A DNA stretch of 64,000 nt, from NCBI GenBank assembly GCA_964561705.1, contig CAZLQJ010000002.1:1-64000 (forward strand), read 5' to 3'. The notes below the pieces were generated by a model. The model saw only the letters and a program-made list of their open reading frames with translations, was not told the DNA's origin and searched no databases. The position numbers and the translations under genes were made by a program. This DNA comes from HGM12587 sp964561705. GTDB lineage: Bacteria; Bacillota; Clostridia; Lachnospirales; Lachnospiraceae. This document shows, one piece after another, positions 15,851-24,910 of this stretch. Every line of letters begins with the position of its first letter. Position 1 is the stretch's first letter.

Positions 15851-18800
15851 ACCTGAAAAAATGAAAAATTTATTCTTAAGTCAGAGCTATGAGGATGCAT
15901 GGGCTGATTATGAGAAATCGTTAAAAAAGAGATATTTTATTCATTGGGATTATGTAATCCTGACAGCATCAAATGAAGAGCAGGCAAAGGCTTTTGAAGA
16001 GCAGATTGCATTTCGTGTCGCACAGGGATTTTTGCCAAAACAGACCAATTATGTGGTGCTTCCGGATCCGGATGGGAAAAGGGTCGGTTCTGGCGGAGCT
16101 ACATTTCATGTGATGAAATATATTAGAGAACACAGTCAGACTTCGGATTGTTTTAAAAATCGAAGGATCCTTGTCATTCACTCGGGAGGAGATTCTAAGC
16201 GTGTACCGCAGTATTCAGCTTGTGGAAAATTATTTTCCCCGGTGCCAAGAGAACTTCCGGATGGCAGACGTTCCACCTTATTTGATGAATTTATGATCGG
16301 GATGTCCGGTATGCCGTCCAGATTTAAGGAGGGTATGTTGATCTTATCCGGAGATGTACTGCTTTTGTTTAATCCGCTGCAGATTGACTTCCAATTTAAC
16401 GGTGCGGCAGCGATTTCAATTAAGGAACATGTAGAAACCGGAAAAAATCACGGCGTGTTTTTAGGAGATGAGAGCGGTTATGTCAGACAGTTTTTACACA
16501 AAATGTCTGTCGAAAAACTCACAGAGGTAGGTGCAGTAAATGCGCATGGCAATGTAGACATTGATACCGGAGCCATTATGCTGGATCGAAACCTGTTAAA
16601 TGCCCTGTTTGGACTGATCAGTACGGAGGGAGCAGTTGATCCTGAGAAATTTGATCGTTTTGTAAATGAGAAGGCGCGGATCAGCTTTTACGGAGATTTT
16701 CTGTATCCATTGGCTTCTGAGGCTACATTGGAACAGTATCTGAAGGAAAAACCGGAAGGAAGTTTCTGTGAGGAACTGGAAGAATGCCGTCGAATTTTAT
16801 GGGATACATTGAATCCGTTTAGCCTGAAACTTTTGTGTCTGTCACCGGCGCAGTTTATTCATTTTGGAACGACCAGAGAACTTCTACACCTTGTAACGGA
16901 AGGGGTGGAAGATTATGAATTTCTTGGCTGGAAAAGTCAGGTGTTCGGAGTGGAAGGAAACGGCGGCGATTGTGCCTACAGTAACAGCTATATTCAGGAG
17001 GGGGCAAAAGTTCATGCCAGCTCCTATATTGAAGACAGCTATCTGTATGGAACGACGCATATTGCTGAAAAATGCGTGATCTCCGGCGTGACTTTGAAGG
17101 ATAAAGTTGTGCCTGCGGGCATCACACTTCATGGATTAAAACTTCGCAATGGAAAGTTTGTAGTTCGTGTTTATGGAACTTTAGATAATCCAAAAGGATG
17201 TCTGGCAGAAGATGCCCCATTTTTAAATACAACCTTGCAGCAACTGCCGGAAATCTTAAAAATGACAGAGGCAGAAATTTGGGGTGAAGAGGAAGCTTAT
17301 TTGTGGTTTGCAAGGCTTTATCCGGTCTGTGATACGATCGAAGAGGCTGTTTCGGAGGCGTTAAAGCTGGTGGAAGTGTTGGCAGGCAGAGAAAATGTAG
17401 CTGAAACTTATAAAACTAGAGAACGCATGAGTCTGTATGAAAGTTTTAACAGTGCAGACAATACCCAGATGATCGCATGGCAGGATAATTTGGAAAAGAA
17501 GATCCGGGTTTCCAGATTTTTAAAGGCGATAGATGAGCGAAAAGAGATTGAAGAGGCAGCACTTGCCTTCGGAACCAAGGGTGTGGAAGAAAAACATCTG
17601 GAGAATCTTCTGGAAATTGCGAAAAATGCGGATTTTGGAAGGAAAATGCGAATTTATTATTATCTTTCCAAAATGACGGAAGGTCATGTCAGCGAAGACT
17701 TAGAAAATGCATGTTTTCATTATATATGTAAAGAATTATATGATGCAGTTGTATCAGAAATTGATTGTGAAGAGCACTATGATATTCAAAAAGATGAAGT
17801 AATGGTGGAACTGCCGGTGCGTGTAAATTTTGGCGGCGGCTGGTCCGATACACCGCCTTATTGCAATGAACATGGCGGAACAGTTTTAAATGCGGCAATC
17901 AGCTTAAATGGAACCTTGCCGATCGTTGTTGAAGTAAAAAGGATTAAAAAGCCGGTAGTTGTTCTTGCAAGTACAGATTTGGGCGCAGAGGCAGATTTTA
18001 CGGATATGAAAGATCTGCAGAACTGCAATGATCCATTTGATACTTTTGCACTTCACAAGGCGGCACTGATCGCCTGCGGGATTGTACCAAGGGAAGAGGA
18101 ATATACCCTGGAGCAGCTTTTACAGAAGGTGGGCGGAGGTCTTTATCTGTCAACGGCTGTACGAGGCATTCCCAAAGGATCCGGTCTTGGAACCAGTTCC
18201 ATGCTTGCAGCGGCTTGTGTGAAGGGTATTTTTGAATTTATTGGCAAGAATATTAGTGAGAATGAATTGTATGCCCGGGTACTTTGTATGGAACAGCTGA
18301 TGAGTACCGGTGGCGGCTGGCAGGATCAGGTGGGTGGTCTGACACCGGGAGTCAAACTTGTGCATACCACACCAGGGATCAAACAGAATATTCAGGTGGA
18401 TCATATAGAAATCCCTGAAGCTGCCAAACGGGAACTCCAGGAACGTTTTGCATTGATTTATACCGGTCAGAGAAGATTGGCAAGAAATCTTCTTCGCGAA
18501 ATCGTGGGTGGCTATATTGGTTCCAGGAAAAATTCTATGGAGGTACTGTATGAAATCCAGAAAAGTGCGATCCTGATGAAATTTGAACTGGAAAAAGGAA
18601 ATATTGATGCCTTTGCCAAATTGTTAAATGAACACTGGGAACTTTCGAAACGTCTGGATAAGGGATGTACCAATACTTGTATTGAACAGATCTTTTTAAG
18701 TGTAGAAGATATGCTGGATGCGAAGATGATCTGTGGCGCCGGCGGTGGCGGATTTTTGCAGGTGATCTTGAAAAAAGGTTATACAAAGCAGGATTTGAAA

Positions 18801-18863
18801 GAACGAATTCACAGTGTGTTCCAGGAAAGCGGCGTGGCTGTCTGGGATTGTGAATTGATCTAA
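15846..18863 (+). CDS. fkp: Bifunctional L-fucokinase / L-fucose-1-phosphate guanylyltransferase (Fkp-like)
   Basis: 1005 residues, close to the Bacteroides Fkp (about 950). It converts free L-fucose to fucose-1-phosphate and then GDP-L-fucose, the salvage route. The N-terminal guanylyltransferase half has VGSGGATFHV near residue 80 and HSGGDSKRVPQYSACGK near 111. A hexapeptide-like segment sits around 375-425. The C-terminal GHMP kinase half has VNFGGGWSDTPPY near 660, the ATP-binding KGSGLGTSSMLAA near 778, and CGAGGGGF near the end. ATG is seven bases after AGGAGG. It faces the inverted fucosyltransferase and is followed after 10 bases by a GT4 gene. Both domains look intact. Confidence 0.93.
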   Translation: MKPEKMKNLFLSQSYEDAWADYEKSLKKRYFIHWDYVILTASNEEQAKAFEEQIAFRVAQGFLPKQTNYVVLPDPDGKRVGSGGATFHVMKYIREHSQTSDCFKNRRILVIHSGGDSKRVPQYSACGKLFSPVPRELPDGRRSTLFDEFMIGMSGMPSRFKEGMLILSGDVLLLFNPLQIDFQFNGAAAISIKEHVETGKNHGVFLGDESGYVRQFLHKMSVEKLTEVGAVNAHGNVDIDTGAIMLDRNLLNALFGLISTEGAVDPEKFDRFVNEKARISFYGDFLYPLASEATLEQYLKEKPEGSFCEELEECRRILWDTLNPFSLKLLCLSPAQFIHFGTTRELLHLVTEGVEDYEFLGWKSQVFGVEGNGGDCAYSNSYIQEGAKVHASSYIEDSYLYGTTHIAEKCVISGVTLKDKVVPAGITLHGLKLRNGKFVVRVYGTLDNPKGCLAEDAPFLNTTLQQLPEILKMTEAEIWGEEEAYLWFARLYPVCDTIEEAVSEALKLVEVLAGRENVAETYKTRERMSLYESFNSADNTQMIAWQDNLEKKIRVSRFLKAIDERKEIEEAALAFGTKGVEEKHLENLLEIAKNADFGRKMRIYYYLSKMTEGHVSEDLENACFHYICKELYDAVVSEIDCEEHYDIQKDEVMVELPVRVNFGGGWSDTPPYCNEHGGTVLNAAISLNGTLPIVVEVKRIKKPVVVLASTDLGAEADFTDMKDLQNCNDPFDTFALHKAALIACGIVPREEEYTLEQLLQKVGGGLYLSTAVRGIPKGSGLGTSSMLAAACVKGIFEFIGKNISENELYARVLCMEQLMSTGGGWQDQVGGLTPGVKLVHTTPGIKQNIQVDHIEIPEAAKRELQERFALIYTGQRRLARNLLREIVGGYIGSRKNSMEVLYEIQKSAILMKFELEKGNIDAFAKLLNEHWELSKRLDKGCTNTCIEQIFLSVEDMLDAKMICGAGGGGFLQVILKKGYTKQDLKERIHSVFQESGVAVWDCELI

Positions 18864-18873
18864 GGAGCAGATT

Positions 18874-20076
18874 TTGAAAATAGCACAGATCAATACGGTG
18901 TGCGGAAACGGTTCTGTGGGACGTATCACCGTAGATATTTATCATGCCCTTCAAAGTGCAGGGCATGAAGGAAAGATTTTTTATGGAAGAAGAAGCGCAC
19001 CGGAAGGGATTGCGGCGGAACGTTTTGGAACGGAGTTTGCCATGGGCGTTCATGTGCTTCATACTTTTTTTGAAGGAACCCATGGGTTTGCTTCAAAAGG
19101 ACAGACTCAGAAACTGATCAAAAGCCTGAAAGTTTATGATCCGGATCTGATCCATCTGCATAATATCCATGGATTTTATCTGGATGTGGAGGAATTGTTC
19201 GCTTATTTGAAAAACTGTGGAAAACCGGTGGTATGGACACTTCATGACTGTTGGAGTTTTACCGGACATTGTGCGTATTTTGATTTTGTACAATGTGAAA
19301 AATGGAAAAGTGGGTGCAAAGGCTGCCCTCAGCATCGGGAAACCTATCCGTATGCGATTTTTCATGATGCATCGGAAAGAAACTTTCAAAGAAAAAGAGA
19401 TGCTTTTTGTGGTGTAAAAGGATTGACTTTGGTTACACCGTCAAAATGGATGGCAGATCTTGTAAGAGCGTCGTTTCTGGCAGAATACCCGGTGAAGGTG
19501 ATCCCAAACGGCATTGATCTGGAACGTTTTGTGCCGCAAAAGAGAAAAAAAGACAAACGGCACCTGATTCTTGGCGTTGCCAATGTGTGGGATCGGAGAA
19601 AAGGTCTGGAGTATCTGGAAGCATTGTCTGAAATCCTGGATCCGGAAAAATATGAAGTAGCAGCAGTTGGTGTCAGCGAAAAACAGAAGAAAAACCTGCC
19701 GAAGAACATGATGGGAATTTCTCATACTCAGAATGTGGAGGAATTGATGCAGTTATATTCCCAGGCCAGTGTTTATGTAAATCCAACCCTGGAAGATAAT
19801 TTTCCGACGACCAATCTGGAAGCCCTTGCCTGCGGAACGCCGGTGGTGACTTTTGCAACAGGCGGCAGTGTGGAGGCGGTAGATCTCTCCTGTGGAAGGA
19901 TTGTACCGAAAAAGGATCTGCAGGCATTGAAAACAGCCGTGGAAGAACTTTGTGGCCGGTGTGAAGCCATGAGACCGGCATGCAGGCAGCGGGCACTTGC
20001 GTTTGATAAATATGATAGATTTGGAGAATATATAGATCTTTATGAAGAAAGTATCGATCATTACAACAACTTATAA
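18874..20076 (+). CDS. GT4 family glycosyltransferase (WcaC-like)
   Basis: 400 residues, GT-B fold. The N-terminal half has KIAQINTVCGNGSVGRI and the typical WTLHDCWSFTGHCAYF with a cysteine-rich stretch (CEKWKSGCKGCPQH). The C-terminal donor domain has PNGIDLERF and the E-x7-E type motif TLEDNFPTTNLEALACGTPVV. These are retaining transferases for GDP- or UDP-linked sugars; WcaC-like members are often fucosyl- or galactosyltransferases, which would suit the neighbouring fkp, but the donor is not provable here. The start is TTG 18874 behind AAGGAG. It overlaps the next gene by 35 bases. Confidence 0.9.
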   Translation: MKIAQINTVCGNGSVGRITVDIYHALQSAGHEGKIFYGRRSAPEGIAAERFGTEFAMGVHVLHTFFEGTHGFASKGQTQKLIKSLKVYDPDLIHLHNIHGFYLDVEELFAYLKNCGKPVVWTLHDCWSFTGHCAYFDFVQCEKWKSGCKGCPQHRETYPYAIFHDASERNFQRKRDAFCGVKGLTLVTPSKWMADLVRASFLAEYPVKVIPNGIDLERFVPQKRKKDKRHLILGVANVWDRRKGLEYLEALSEILDPEKYEVAAVGVSEKQKKNLPKNMMGISHTQNVEELMQLYSQASVYVNPTLEDNFPTTNLEALACGTPVVTFATGGSVEAVDLSCGRIVPKKDLQALKTAVEELCGRCEAMRPACRQRALAFDKYDRFGEYIDLYEESIDHYNNL

Positions 20077-20779
20077 TGACTGTGAAAACCTGCGAAGGAT
20101 CATCAAACAGATTGAAGCGCAGGATTATGAAAATATTGAATATATCATTGTGGACGGAGCTTCAAAGGATGACACATTAAAGGTGATTGAGGAAGCAAAA
20201 CAGCGTTTTGGAGACCGTCTGGTGTGGATTTCAGAGAAAGACAGCGGTATCTATGATGCAATAAATAAGGGATTGAAATTGGCAACAGGAGACTATATCG
20301 GAACCTGTTTTGATGAATTTGCCCATCCGCAGGTAATCTCAAAAATGGTTGAGATTATGGAAAAAGAAGGTACTGACGGCGTTCATGGGGATCTTGATTA
20401 CATGGATGGAGATCAGGTGGTTCGTAGATGGCGTCAGGGACAGGGAAATATCCGCAGCGGCTGGATGCCGGGACATCCGACCCTTTATCTGAAAAAGGAA
20501 GTTTATGAGAAATACGGTCTGTACAAGACAGATTACCGCATTTCTGCTGATTATGAATTTATGATCCGTATTTTAAAAGATCATCAGGTGAAGCTGTCTT
20601 ATCTTCCAGAAGTTCTGATCAAAATGTCCCACGGAGGAACTAGTACAAATGGACTGGGTGCTTATCTGGAATCCTTAAAAGAAGGACATCGTGCGTTAAA
20701 GGAAAATCATATTTCTTTCGCATTTGTTACAGATTTTTTACGAATTTTACGAGTTTTAAGTCAGTTTGTGGCAAAGTAG
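20042..20779 (+). CDS. GT2 family glycosyltransferase (WcaA-like) with unusual metal motif
   Basis: 245 residues. N-terminal SIITTTYND and IVDGASKDDT are typical of WcaA/colanic-acid-type GT2 enzymes, as is SEKDSGIYDAINKG. At the place where LNSDD or LGADD is expected it reads TCFDEFAHP, so only a D-E pair is available for the metal. Distal motifs (RISADYEFMIRIL, SHGGTST) are conserved, so the fold is intact. It overlaps the GT4 gene by 35 bases, so they are co-transcribed. An atypical active site is the point to keep in mind when predicting activity. Confidence 0.87.
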   Translation: MKKVSIITTTYNDCENLRRIIKQIEAQDYENIEYIIVDGASKDDTLKVIEEAKQRFGDRLVWISEKDSGIYDAINKGLKLATGDYIGTCFDEFAHPQVISKMVEIMEKEGTDGVHGDLDYMDGDQVVRRWRQGQGNIRSGWMPGHPTLYLKKEVYEKYGLYKTDYRISADYEFMIRILKDHQVKLSYLPEVLIKMSHGGTSTNGLGAYLESLKEGHRALKENHISFAFVTDFLRILRVLSQFVAK

Positions 20780-20804
20780 AGAAAGTTATGGTATTATAAA
20801 AGTT

Positions 20805-21521
20805 ATGAAATGTTTAGTAATTATTCCTGCCTATAATGAGCAGGACAATATCGTAAGAGTGATTGAGAATTTAAAAGAAAATTATCCGCAGTATGATTAT
20901 GTGATCATCAATGATGGATCTGCCGATTCAACACCGGAAATCTGCCGTATGAAAGGCTATGAAATGATCGATCTTCCGGTAAATCTGGGACTGGCAGGTG
21001 CATTTCAGACCGGTTTAAAATATGCATATCAAAAACAGTATGATTATGCGATCCAGTTTGATGCGGATGGACAGCATCGTCCGGAATTTATCAGTGCAAT
21101 GCTGGAAAAAATGCAGGAAGGTTATGACATTGTGATCGGCTCCCGTTTTGTGACAGAGAAGAAACCGAAATCTTTAAGGATGCTTGGCAGCAACCTGATT
21201 TCAATAGCTATGAAGCTGACGACAGGGCAAAAAATCAATGATCCGACTTCCGGTATGCGTATGTTTAATAAAAAAATGATCGCAGAATTTGCATTGAATA
21301 TGAATTATGGTCCGGAACCGGATACCGTTTCTTATCTGCTGAAGCAGGGGGCGACCATTGCAGAGGTGCAGGTGGAGATGGACGAGCGGATCGCAGGCAG
21401 CAGTTATCTGACCATAGGGAAATCTGTGATGTATATGATGCGTATGCTGATTTCTATTTTATTGATCCAGAATTTCAGAAAACGTCAAAAAGTAAAAAAG
21501 ATCGTAATGGAGGAGGTCTAG
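20805..21521 (+). CDS. Polyprenyl-phosphate glycosyltransferase (DPM1-like GT2)
   Basis: 238 residues. Soluble DPM1-type GT2: VIIPAYNEQ, IINDGSADST, and the metal motif QFDADGQHRPE, then GSRFV and the downstream DPTSGMRMFN. Such enzymes move a sugar from a nucleotide donor to undecaprenyl phosphate on the inner face, providing the donor for GT-C enzymes outside. I start it at ATG 20805, where the conserved N-terminus begins; an in-frame ATG at 20766 would add 13 unrelated residues overlapping the previous gene. The C-terminus has an amphipathic or membrane-associated segment. It is followed one base later by its usual partner DUF2304. Confidence 0.9.
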   Translation: MKCLVIIPAYNEQDNIVRVIENLKENYPQYDYVIINDGSADSTPEICRMKGYEMIDLPVNLGLAGAFQTGLKYAYQKQYDYAIQFDADGQHRPEFISAMLEKMQEGYDIVIGSRFVTEKKPKSLRMLGSNLISIAMKLTTGQKINDPTSGMRMFNKKMIAEFALNMNYGPEPDTVSYLLKQGATIAEVQVEMDERIAGSSYLTIGKSVMYMMRMLISILLIQNFRKRQKVKKIVMEEV

Positions 21522-21522
21522 T

Positions 21523-21921
21523 ATGTCACCGGTATTTCAGGGGCTCTTGATTTTCGGAGCGGTTTTAATGACTTATTATATATTAAAAAGGATCAGACAG
21601 TCGAAATTGCAGATTGAATATGCGATTTTCTGGATCATATTTTCAGGGATTCTGCTGATATTCAGTATTTTCCCATTTCTGGTAGCATTGCTTACGAGAA
21701 TGATCGGTATGGAACTTCCGGTAAATTTCATTTTCCTGTTCTTTATTTTAATCCTGATCCTGAAGGCGTTTTTCCAGACCATAGAAACATCGGTGCTGGA
21801 AAATAAGGTGCGCAATCTGACACAGCGGCTTGCCATTGAGGAAAAGGACAGACAGGAAGAAATGAAGAAAATGAAGCAGCAGATTGAAGAATTAGAAAAA
21901 AAGCTTATGGAGGACAAATAA
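21523..21921 (+). CDS. DUF2304 family small membrane protein
   Basis: 132 residues. Two to three hydrophobic segments (about 5-20, 33-55, 67-87) are followed by a charged coiled-coil tail (about 95-132, rich in E, K and Q). DUF2304 proteins are regularly found next to DPM1-like polyprenyl-phosphate glycosyltransferases and are thought to help anchor or assist them; the biochemical role is unproven. Strong RBS GGAGGAGG upstream. It begins one base after the GT2 stop and ends directly at the rfbD start codon, so the three genes are one transcription unit. Confidence 0.88.
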   Translation: MSPVFQGLLIFGAVLMTYYILKRIRQSKLQIEYAIFWIIFSGILLIFSIFPFLVALLTRMIGMELPVNFIFLFFILILILKAFFQTIETSVLENKVRNLTQRLAIEEKDRQEEMKKMKQQIEELEKKLMEDK

Positions 21922-22770
21922 ATGAAAAAGATCATTGTAACAGGATGTAACGGACAGTTGGGCAGAGCGATTAATGAGCAGTATGCAGACAGTACAGAAT
22001 ATGAACTGATCAATACAGATGTGGAAGATCTTGATATTACGGATGTAGATGCGGTACTTGCGCATGTCAGAGAGGTAAAACCTTATGCGATCATTAACTG
22101 TGCAGCGTATACAGCTGTTGATAAATGTGAAACAGAAGAAGATCTGGCATGCCGGATCAATGCCATTGGTCCTAGAAATTTAGCCATTGCAGCTGCTGAT
22201 GTAGATGCAAAGTTGATTCATGTCTCCACAGATTATGTATTTGCAGGAGATGCGTCCAAACCATATACAGAATTTGATGCACCAGCACCACAGAGCGCTT
22301 ATGGCCGTACAAAGCTGGCCGGAGAAGAATTTGTAAAGATGTTTGCAAAGAAATATTTCATTGTCCGTACGGCATGGCTTTACGGCGATGGCAATAATTT
22401 TGTAAAGACGATGCTTCGTCTGGCTGAAACAAGAGATGAAGTAGGTGTGGTGGCCGACCAGTTCGGCAGTCCGACAAGTGCGAAAGAACTTGCGAAAGCC
22501 ATTATAACTTTGGTGCCGACAGAAAATTACGGTGTATTTCACGGAACCTGCGAAGGACAGTGCAGCTGGGCTGATTTCGCAGAAAAAATCTTTGAAAAAG
22601 CCGGAAAAGCAGTGAAAGTAAATCATTTAACGACAGAAGAATATCCGACACCTACCAAACGTCCGGCATATTCTGTATTAGAAAACAAAATGTTTAAGCT
22701 GACAACAGATCACATGTTTGCACAGTGGGAAGATGCCCTGGATGTATACATGAAAGATTTATTAGGGTAA
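21922..22770 (+). CDS. rfbD: dTDP-4-dehydrorhamnose reductase RfbD (RmlD)
   Basis: Last step of dTDP-L-rhamnose synthesis, reducing dTDP-4-keto-L-rhamnose with NAD(P)H. 282 residues, normal size. It has the Rossmann glycine motif TGCNGQLG at residues 7-14, STDYVFAGD, and the SDR active-site pair YGRTK. It sits about 33 kb away from rfbB, rfbA and rfbC (55435-58949), although all four are needed for one pathway. The start codon follows the DUF2304 stop without a gap, behind GGAGG. Confidence 0.95.
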   Translation: MKKIIVTGCNGQLGRAINEQYADSTEYELINTDVEDLDITDVDAVLAHVREVKPYAIINCAAYTAVDKCETEEDLACRINAIGPRNLAIAAADVDAKLIHVSTDYVFAGDASKPYTEFDAPAPQSAYGRTKLAGEEFVKMFAKKYFIVRTAWLYGDGNNFVKTMLRLAETRDEVGVVADQFGSPTSAKELAKAIITLVPTENYGVFHGTCEGQCSWADFAEKIFEKAGKAVKVNHLTTEEYPTPTKRPAYSVLENKMFKLTTDHMFAQWEDALDVYMKDLLG

Positions 22771-22775
22771 GGGAC

Positions 22776-23726
22776 ATGGAAAAAAAGAATATTTTATATA
22801 TTGTAATCCCTTGTTATAACGAGGAGGCTGTGATCCGGGAAACTGCTAAGCAGGTTGCCATTAAGATGCAGCAGCTTTACGAAAAGGAATTGATTTCAGA
22901 AAAAAGTAAAGTGCTGTTTGTAGATGATGGTTCCAAGGATATGACCTGGCCGATGATCGAAGCACTTCATGCGGAAAATCCGATGTATGTGGGAGTGAAG
23001 CTTTCCAGAAATAAGGGACATCAAAATGCACTGGTAGCAGGGCTTTCTGTTGCGGTGAAATATGCAGATATGCTGATTTCCATGGATGCAGATCTTCAGG
23101 ATGATATTGGTGCCATTGATGGATTTGTGGAAAAATATTACGAAGGATGCGAAGTTGTCTATGGTGTACGCAGTGCGAGAAAGACGGATACATTCTTTAA
23201 GCGTTTTACAGCCCAGAGTTTCTATAAAATAATGGGATTGATGGGAGCAGATATTGTTTATGATCATGCGGATTATCGTTTGATGAGCAAGCGCGCAGTG
23301 GAAGAAATGCTGAATTTTAAGGAAGTGAATCTCTTCCTTCGCGGGATTGTTCCAATGGTCGGATTTAAGTCCGATAAGGTTTACTATGAGAGAAATGAAC
23401 GGTTTGCCGGTGAATCCAAGTATCCGCTGAAAAAGATGCTGGCATTTGCAGCAGACGGGATTACTTCTTTGAGTATCCGGCCGATCAGAGTGATTACGAC
23501 GTTGGGATTTCTGATCTTTGTATTTAGTCTTTGTATGCTGATTTATTCTTTGGTACGTCACTATACAGGACATACCAGCATTGGCTGGTCTTCCATGTTT
23601 GTATCCATATGGGTATTGGGCGGACTGCAGCTTCTTTCGATTGGTATCGTGGGAGAATATATTGGAAAGATCTATATGGAGACAAAAGCGCGCCCGAAAT
23701 TTATTATTGAAAAAGAATTAGACTAA
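22776..23726 (+). CDS. GtrB-like polyprenyl-phosphate glycosyltransferase
   Basis: 316 residues. GT2 domain with VIPCYNEEAV, FVDDGSKDMTW and the metal motif SMDADLQDD, then two C-terminal membrane segments (about 245-270 and 285-305) ending in GEYIGKIYMETKARPKF. This is the GtrB/YkcC/ArnC layout, which loads a hexose such as glucose or galactose onto undecaprenyl phosphate for transfer outside the membrane. ATG 22776 fits the conserved start; the longer reading frame from 22725 overlaps rfbD. Its GT-C partners are probably among the following membrane proteins (23738, 27880). Confidence 0.92.
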   Translation: MEKKNILYIVIPCYNEEAVIRETAKQVAIKMQQLYEKELISEKSKVLFVDDGSKDMTWPMIEALHAENPMYVGVKLSRNKGHQNALVAGLSVAVKYADMLISMDADLQDDIGAIDGFVEKYYEGCEVVYGVRSARKTDTFFKRFTAQSFYKIMGLMGADIVYDHADYRLMSKRAVEEMLNFKEVNLFLRGIVPMVGFKSDKVYYERNERFAGESKYPLKKMLAFAADGITSLSIRPIRVITTLGFLIFVFSLCMLIYSLVRHYTGHTSIGWSSMFVSIWVLGGLQLLSIGIVGEYIGKIYMETKARPKFIIEKELD

Positions 23727-23737
23727 GGAGAACTTAG

Positions 23738-24910
23738 ATGAAAGAAAGAAAGTGGGAACTTTCCGATATTTTATTGATCATTGCCGTAACGGTTTTGAGT
23801 GTTTTTATCAGATTGCAGGTAAAACATGTAGTCAGTGGAGACTGGACGACCTGGTGGGAACTTTGGTTTGCAGAACTTTATGAAGGTGGATTTAAGGCAA
23901 TCGCAGGAAACTGGTATGATTATACACCCCCGTTTGTATATCTTTTATGGCTGATTTCGGTGCTTCCCATCAATTGTATGACGGGATTTAAGCTGATGAT
24001 GAGCGGATTTGATTTTATGGCCGCCATCGTTGCCTATCTGATCATTTATGAGATCACCAAAAACCGCACCAAAGCAGTCATTACCTATGGTATTTTTATG
24101 CTCAGTCCGGTATTTATCGCAAACAGTGCTTTGTGGGCACAGTGCGATATGCTGCCGATGTTCTGGGTCATGTTGTGTATTTACTTTTTTATCAAAGAAC
24201 GTCCTTCCATGGCAATGTTCTTTTTTGGGGTGGCATTTGCATTTAAACTTCAGCCGCTTTGGCTGGCACCGATGCTGGTGATTTTGTGGCTTAATAAAAA
24301 AGTAGAGATCAAGCATTTTCTGTGGCTTCCGGTATGCTATGTGATCGGTATCCTCCCGGCATGGATCGCAGGGAGACCTTTGTGGGAACTTTTGACGATT
24401 TATATTAATCAGACCCAGGCAGAGAGCTGGTCGCTGGCATTAAAATACAGCAATCTTTATTACCTGATTGGTGAGACGGGATTTATCGAACAATATCATA
24501 CCGCAGGTGTCTTGTTGACGCTGGGGGTATTTATGATCGTTCTTTATTACATGGGGCGAAAAAAATTAAAGATCACTTCAGAGTTTATTTTGCTTTTGGG
24601 GGCTTTTGTGGGGCTTCTTGCACCATTTTTTCTGCCGCAGATGCATGAAAGATATTCCTTTTTTGCAGAAGTATTCCTGATCTTATATGCAGTTATAAAA
24701 CCGAAAAAATTCTATTTTCCGGTGTTCCAGAGTTTGACGTCGTTTATGGGATATTCCATTTTTTTGGCTCAGGACTGGTCGTTGCCGATTCAGTATATGC
24801 CGTTTATTACTCTGGCGGTTTTGTTTGGTGTAGGTTATGAGGTATATCGCTATATCAACGATCCTATCAATCAGGAGTTAGAACATACGCTGGAGGTAAA
24901 GAAGTGTTAG
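23738..24910 (+). CDS. GT-C-type polytopic membrane glycosyltransferase
   Basis: 390 residues with about ten membrane segments. The first outer loop has the acidic motif SGDWTTWWELW and YDYTPPFVYLLW, which fit GT-C mannosyl/glucosyltransferases of the GT87/PMT-like type that use polyprenyl-phosphate sugars. A further signature is SALWAQCDMLPMFW in the third to fourth helix region. It starts 11 bases after the GtrB-like gene, behind AAGGAGAAC, consistent with that enzyme supplying its donor. The next gene is a shorter paralogue that lacks the first loop. Confidence 0.82.
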   Translation: MKERKWELSDILLIIAVTVLSVFIRLQVKHVVSGDWTTWWELWFAELYEGGFKAIAGNWYDYTPPFVYLLWLISVLPINCMTGFKLMMSGFDFMAAIVAYLIIYEITKNRTKAVITYGIFMLSPVFIANSALWAQCDMLPMFWVMLCIYFFIKERPSMAMFFFGVAFAFKLQPLWLAPMLVILWLNKKVEIKHFLWLPVCYVIGILPAWIAGRPLWELLTIYINQTQAESWSLALKYSNLYYLIGETGFIEQYHTAGVLLTLGVFMIVLYYMGRKKLKITSEFILLLGAFVGLLAPFFLPQMHERYSFFAEVFLILYAVIKPKKFYFPVFQSLTSFMGYSIFLAQDWSLPIQYMPFITLAVLFGVGYEVYRYINDPINQELEHTLEVKKC

